Shown one piece after another: positions 62,264 to 64,000 of a DNA stretch of 64,000 nt (the stretch's first letter is position 1; each line of letters starts with the position of its first letter). A program made the translations under genes and the position numbers. The stretch is from Ricinus communis (taxonomy: Eukaryota > Streptophyta > Magnoliopsida > Malpighiales > Euphorbiaceae): the NCBI RefSeq assembly GCF_019578655.1, contig NC_063260.1, positions 13,394,001 to 13,458,000 of the forward strand. The letters are read 5' to 3'. The notes under the pieces were generated by a model. It was not told where the DNA came from. It saw only the letters and a list, made by a program, of their open reading frames with translations, and did not search any database.

Positions 62264-64000
62264 ATGACGAAAAAGATTAAGCACTACAGACCTCCAGTAA
62301 GCCAATCAAAACTCGCAACTACCAATGCATAAACTCACTATTACAAAGTATCGCTGATTATCTAATTTCCTTAATCTTTTCAGGGAAAGAAGAAAGAAGG
62401 CAACGCCGCCAGGTTCATAACCAGGTCACAAGCTGTCAAGCAGCTCCAGTGCAGTCTATCTCTCTTCAGGTACACTTGTCTATAACAGAAAACGCTTTTG
62501 TTTTATTTATTTATTTATTTCTGTGTTAAGTGTTTATATTTTTGGTATTGGATTTGGATTTATAGGAGACTATGCATTCTGAAAGGAATATTTCCTCGGG
62601 AGCCGAAAAAGAAAGTGAAAGGAAATAACCACACTTATTATCATGTGAAAGATATTGCTTACCTTCAACATGAGCCATTGCTCGAGAAATTTAGAGAAAT
62701 TAGGGCTTATCAAAAGAAGATAAAGAAAGCTTTGGCAAAGAAGGACAATGATCAGGCTATTCGTCTCCAAAGTCGTCAACCTGCTCCTACTTATGACCGC
62801 ATCATTCTACAAAGGTTTTCATTTTATTCACAAAATGCAACCACAATAGCTTTTGGAAAGTTTAAGCATGCAAGAAATCAATTCAGTTGAATTGAGTGAC
62901 ATGATTTGCAAGAACGGAGTTGAATTGAATTTTAAATGTCCATGATTTTCTGTTTTGTTTTTAAGGTATCCCAAATTCGTTGATGCCCTTAGAGACTTGG
63001 ATGATTGTCTCACAATGGTGCACCTGTTTGCAGTATTACCTGCTATAGAAAGGTTGAAAATTGACGTGGAATGTGTCCATAACTGTCGAAGGTAGTACTG
63101 GCACCTTTTATTTATTAAAATGGGAAAATGTTAGTGGAGCATAGTTCATATGGTGTTACCATGTCTAACTTCTTATACGTTCCCATCTTACTAGGTTGAG
63201 TCATGAATGGCAAGCTTACGTAGTCCGCACTCATAAATTACGAAAGGTTTTTGTGTCTGTAAAGGGCATATATTATCAGGTAGTAGGCAAGTTCATGTTT
63301 GTTATTATTTATACCTGCCACTGTCAATCTCCTGATCCTTATTCACTGTGCTTCGAACTCTTTATAGGCTGAGGTTGAGGGTCAAAAGATTACATGGCTG
63401 ACCCCCCATGCGCTACAACAAGTTTTGCCAGATGATGTCAACTACAGTGTCATGTTAACGTTTTTGGAGCTTTACCAGGTGACATTTTAATGAATGCAGG
63501 GTTTAAGTCTATCTTGATTTTGACTCACAGCTTTGCTGCTTCTGATATTTAATCTTTTGAGTTAACTTTGCAAATTACACCATATATAAATATGAAATGA
63601 CTGAAGATTGCTAATTGCTACCAATTAGAATCTTTTCCTCTTTGACATCCTTGCTAAACAATGATACATGATAAGGCTGTAGTCTAGATGAGTATATTCT
63701 GCAAAACAGGGGGGAGGTAGGCCTCAACAAGTATCATCATGGATAAACAACCTTCAATGGTTTACATAATATTTTGACTTATAACATTTACTCCATTTTT
63801 CGTTGCCTATCCTTAATTTAGTGTTTAATTTTGGTGCAGAATCTTCTTGGTTTTATCAATTTTAGGCTTTATCATTCCATAAATGTGGCTTATCCTCCAA
63901 TTCTTGATCCTCAATTGGAAGCTTTAGCAGCAGGTATTTTTTTTAGTGACTATTTAAATGGAGATTTCCATATTATTTCCCAAAATTAATGCAGCTCTTA
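62264..64000 (+). CDS. PES: Pescadillo (PES/NOP7) homologue, 5' part, cut by window end
   Basis: Nucleolar ribosome-assembly factor; with BOP1 and WDR12 it forms the PeBoW complex needed for 27S pre-rRNA processing and 60S maturation. Visible exons: 62264-62296, 62384-62469, 62566-62814, 62966-63091, 63195-63279, 63368-63478, 63840-63933 and the first six bases of the next at 63995-64000. They encode about 263 residues covering most of the Pescadillo N-terminal domain (MTKKIKHYRPPGKKKEGNAA at the start, RLCILKGIFPREPKKKVKG, HLFAVLPAIERLKIDV). The BRCT domain and C-terminal acidic/basic region lie beyond the window. Phases agree at all junctions. The start codon is the first ATG after a CT-rich leader and gives the family-typical N-terminus. 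In Arabidopsis the homologue (At5g14520) neighbours the SWD2-like gene. Confidence 0.95.

Noticed and set aside
1..64000. CRISPR arrays, operons, tRNA or rRNA genes, organellar insertions
   Set aside because: Intron-rich plant nuclear DNA; no regularly spaced identical repeats and no tRNA T-loop signature in a plausible fold were noticed by eye.

Overview
The window is nuclear DNA from a flowering plant. Most genes are split by GT-AG introns, the spacers are very AT-rich and full of microsatellites and small transposon relics, and every recognisable protein is a plant family. The gene set and the oleosin point to a eudicot, probably Malpighiales (Euphorbiaceae such as castor bean are my best guess). 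The species is an inference, not something I can prove here.

I could support eight protein-coding genes. On the minus strand: an intronless P-class PPR protein (513-2387); a 25-exon RST1/focadhesin-like gene of 1852 codons (4770-21696); a seed oleosin (30830-31291); an LBD25-like LOB-domain factor (39165-39692, with a probable leader intron); and a 16-exon CDT2-type DWD WD40 protein of 502 codons (55994-59907). On the plus strand: a 10-exon SWD2/WDR82-like WD40 protein of 338 codons (23805-28418); a 9-exon MKK3-type MAP kinase kinase with an NTF2-like tail, 518 codons (51079-54759); and the first part of a Pescadillo gene (62264 to the window end). Exon borders were read by hand. Phases agree at every junction, and each complete product has the length expected for its family.

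Layout: 0-22 kb is a minus-strand block (PPR, RST1). RST1 and the SWD2-like gene are divergent over a 2.1 kb spacer. 28-51 kb is gene-poor and holds only the oleosin and LBD25 among AT-rich spacer, microsatellites and repeats. 51-64 kb holds MKK3 and CDT2 tail to tail, then Pescadillo divergent from CDT2. The spacers contain a MITE with a 9-bp target duplication and a second relative, an LTR relic with a primer-binding-like site, several short tandem arrays, and likely promoter signals: paired E2F sites at CDT2, ABRE plus RY at the oleosin, and a telo-box at Pescadillo.

The most interesting large-scale signal is gene order. From memory, the Arabidopsis counterparts fall in three small clusters (At3g27640-27670, At5g40400-40440, At5g14520-14530) that are interleaved here in one 64 kb stretch. 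This looks like an ancestral block that Arabidopsis later duplicated and fractionated. Functionally the genes are mixed: RNA decay and wax (RST1), histone H3K4 methylation (SWD2-like), oil bodies, organ-boundary transcription, MAPK signalling, replication licensing control and ribosome assembly. I found no unknown multi-gene system.
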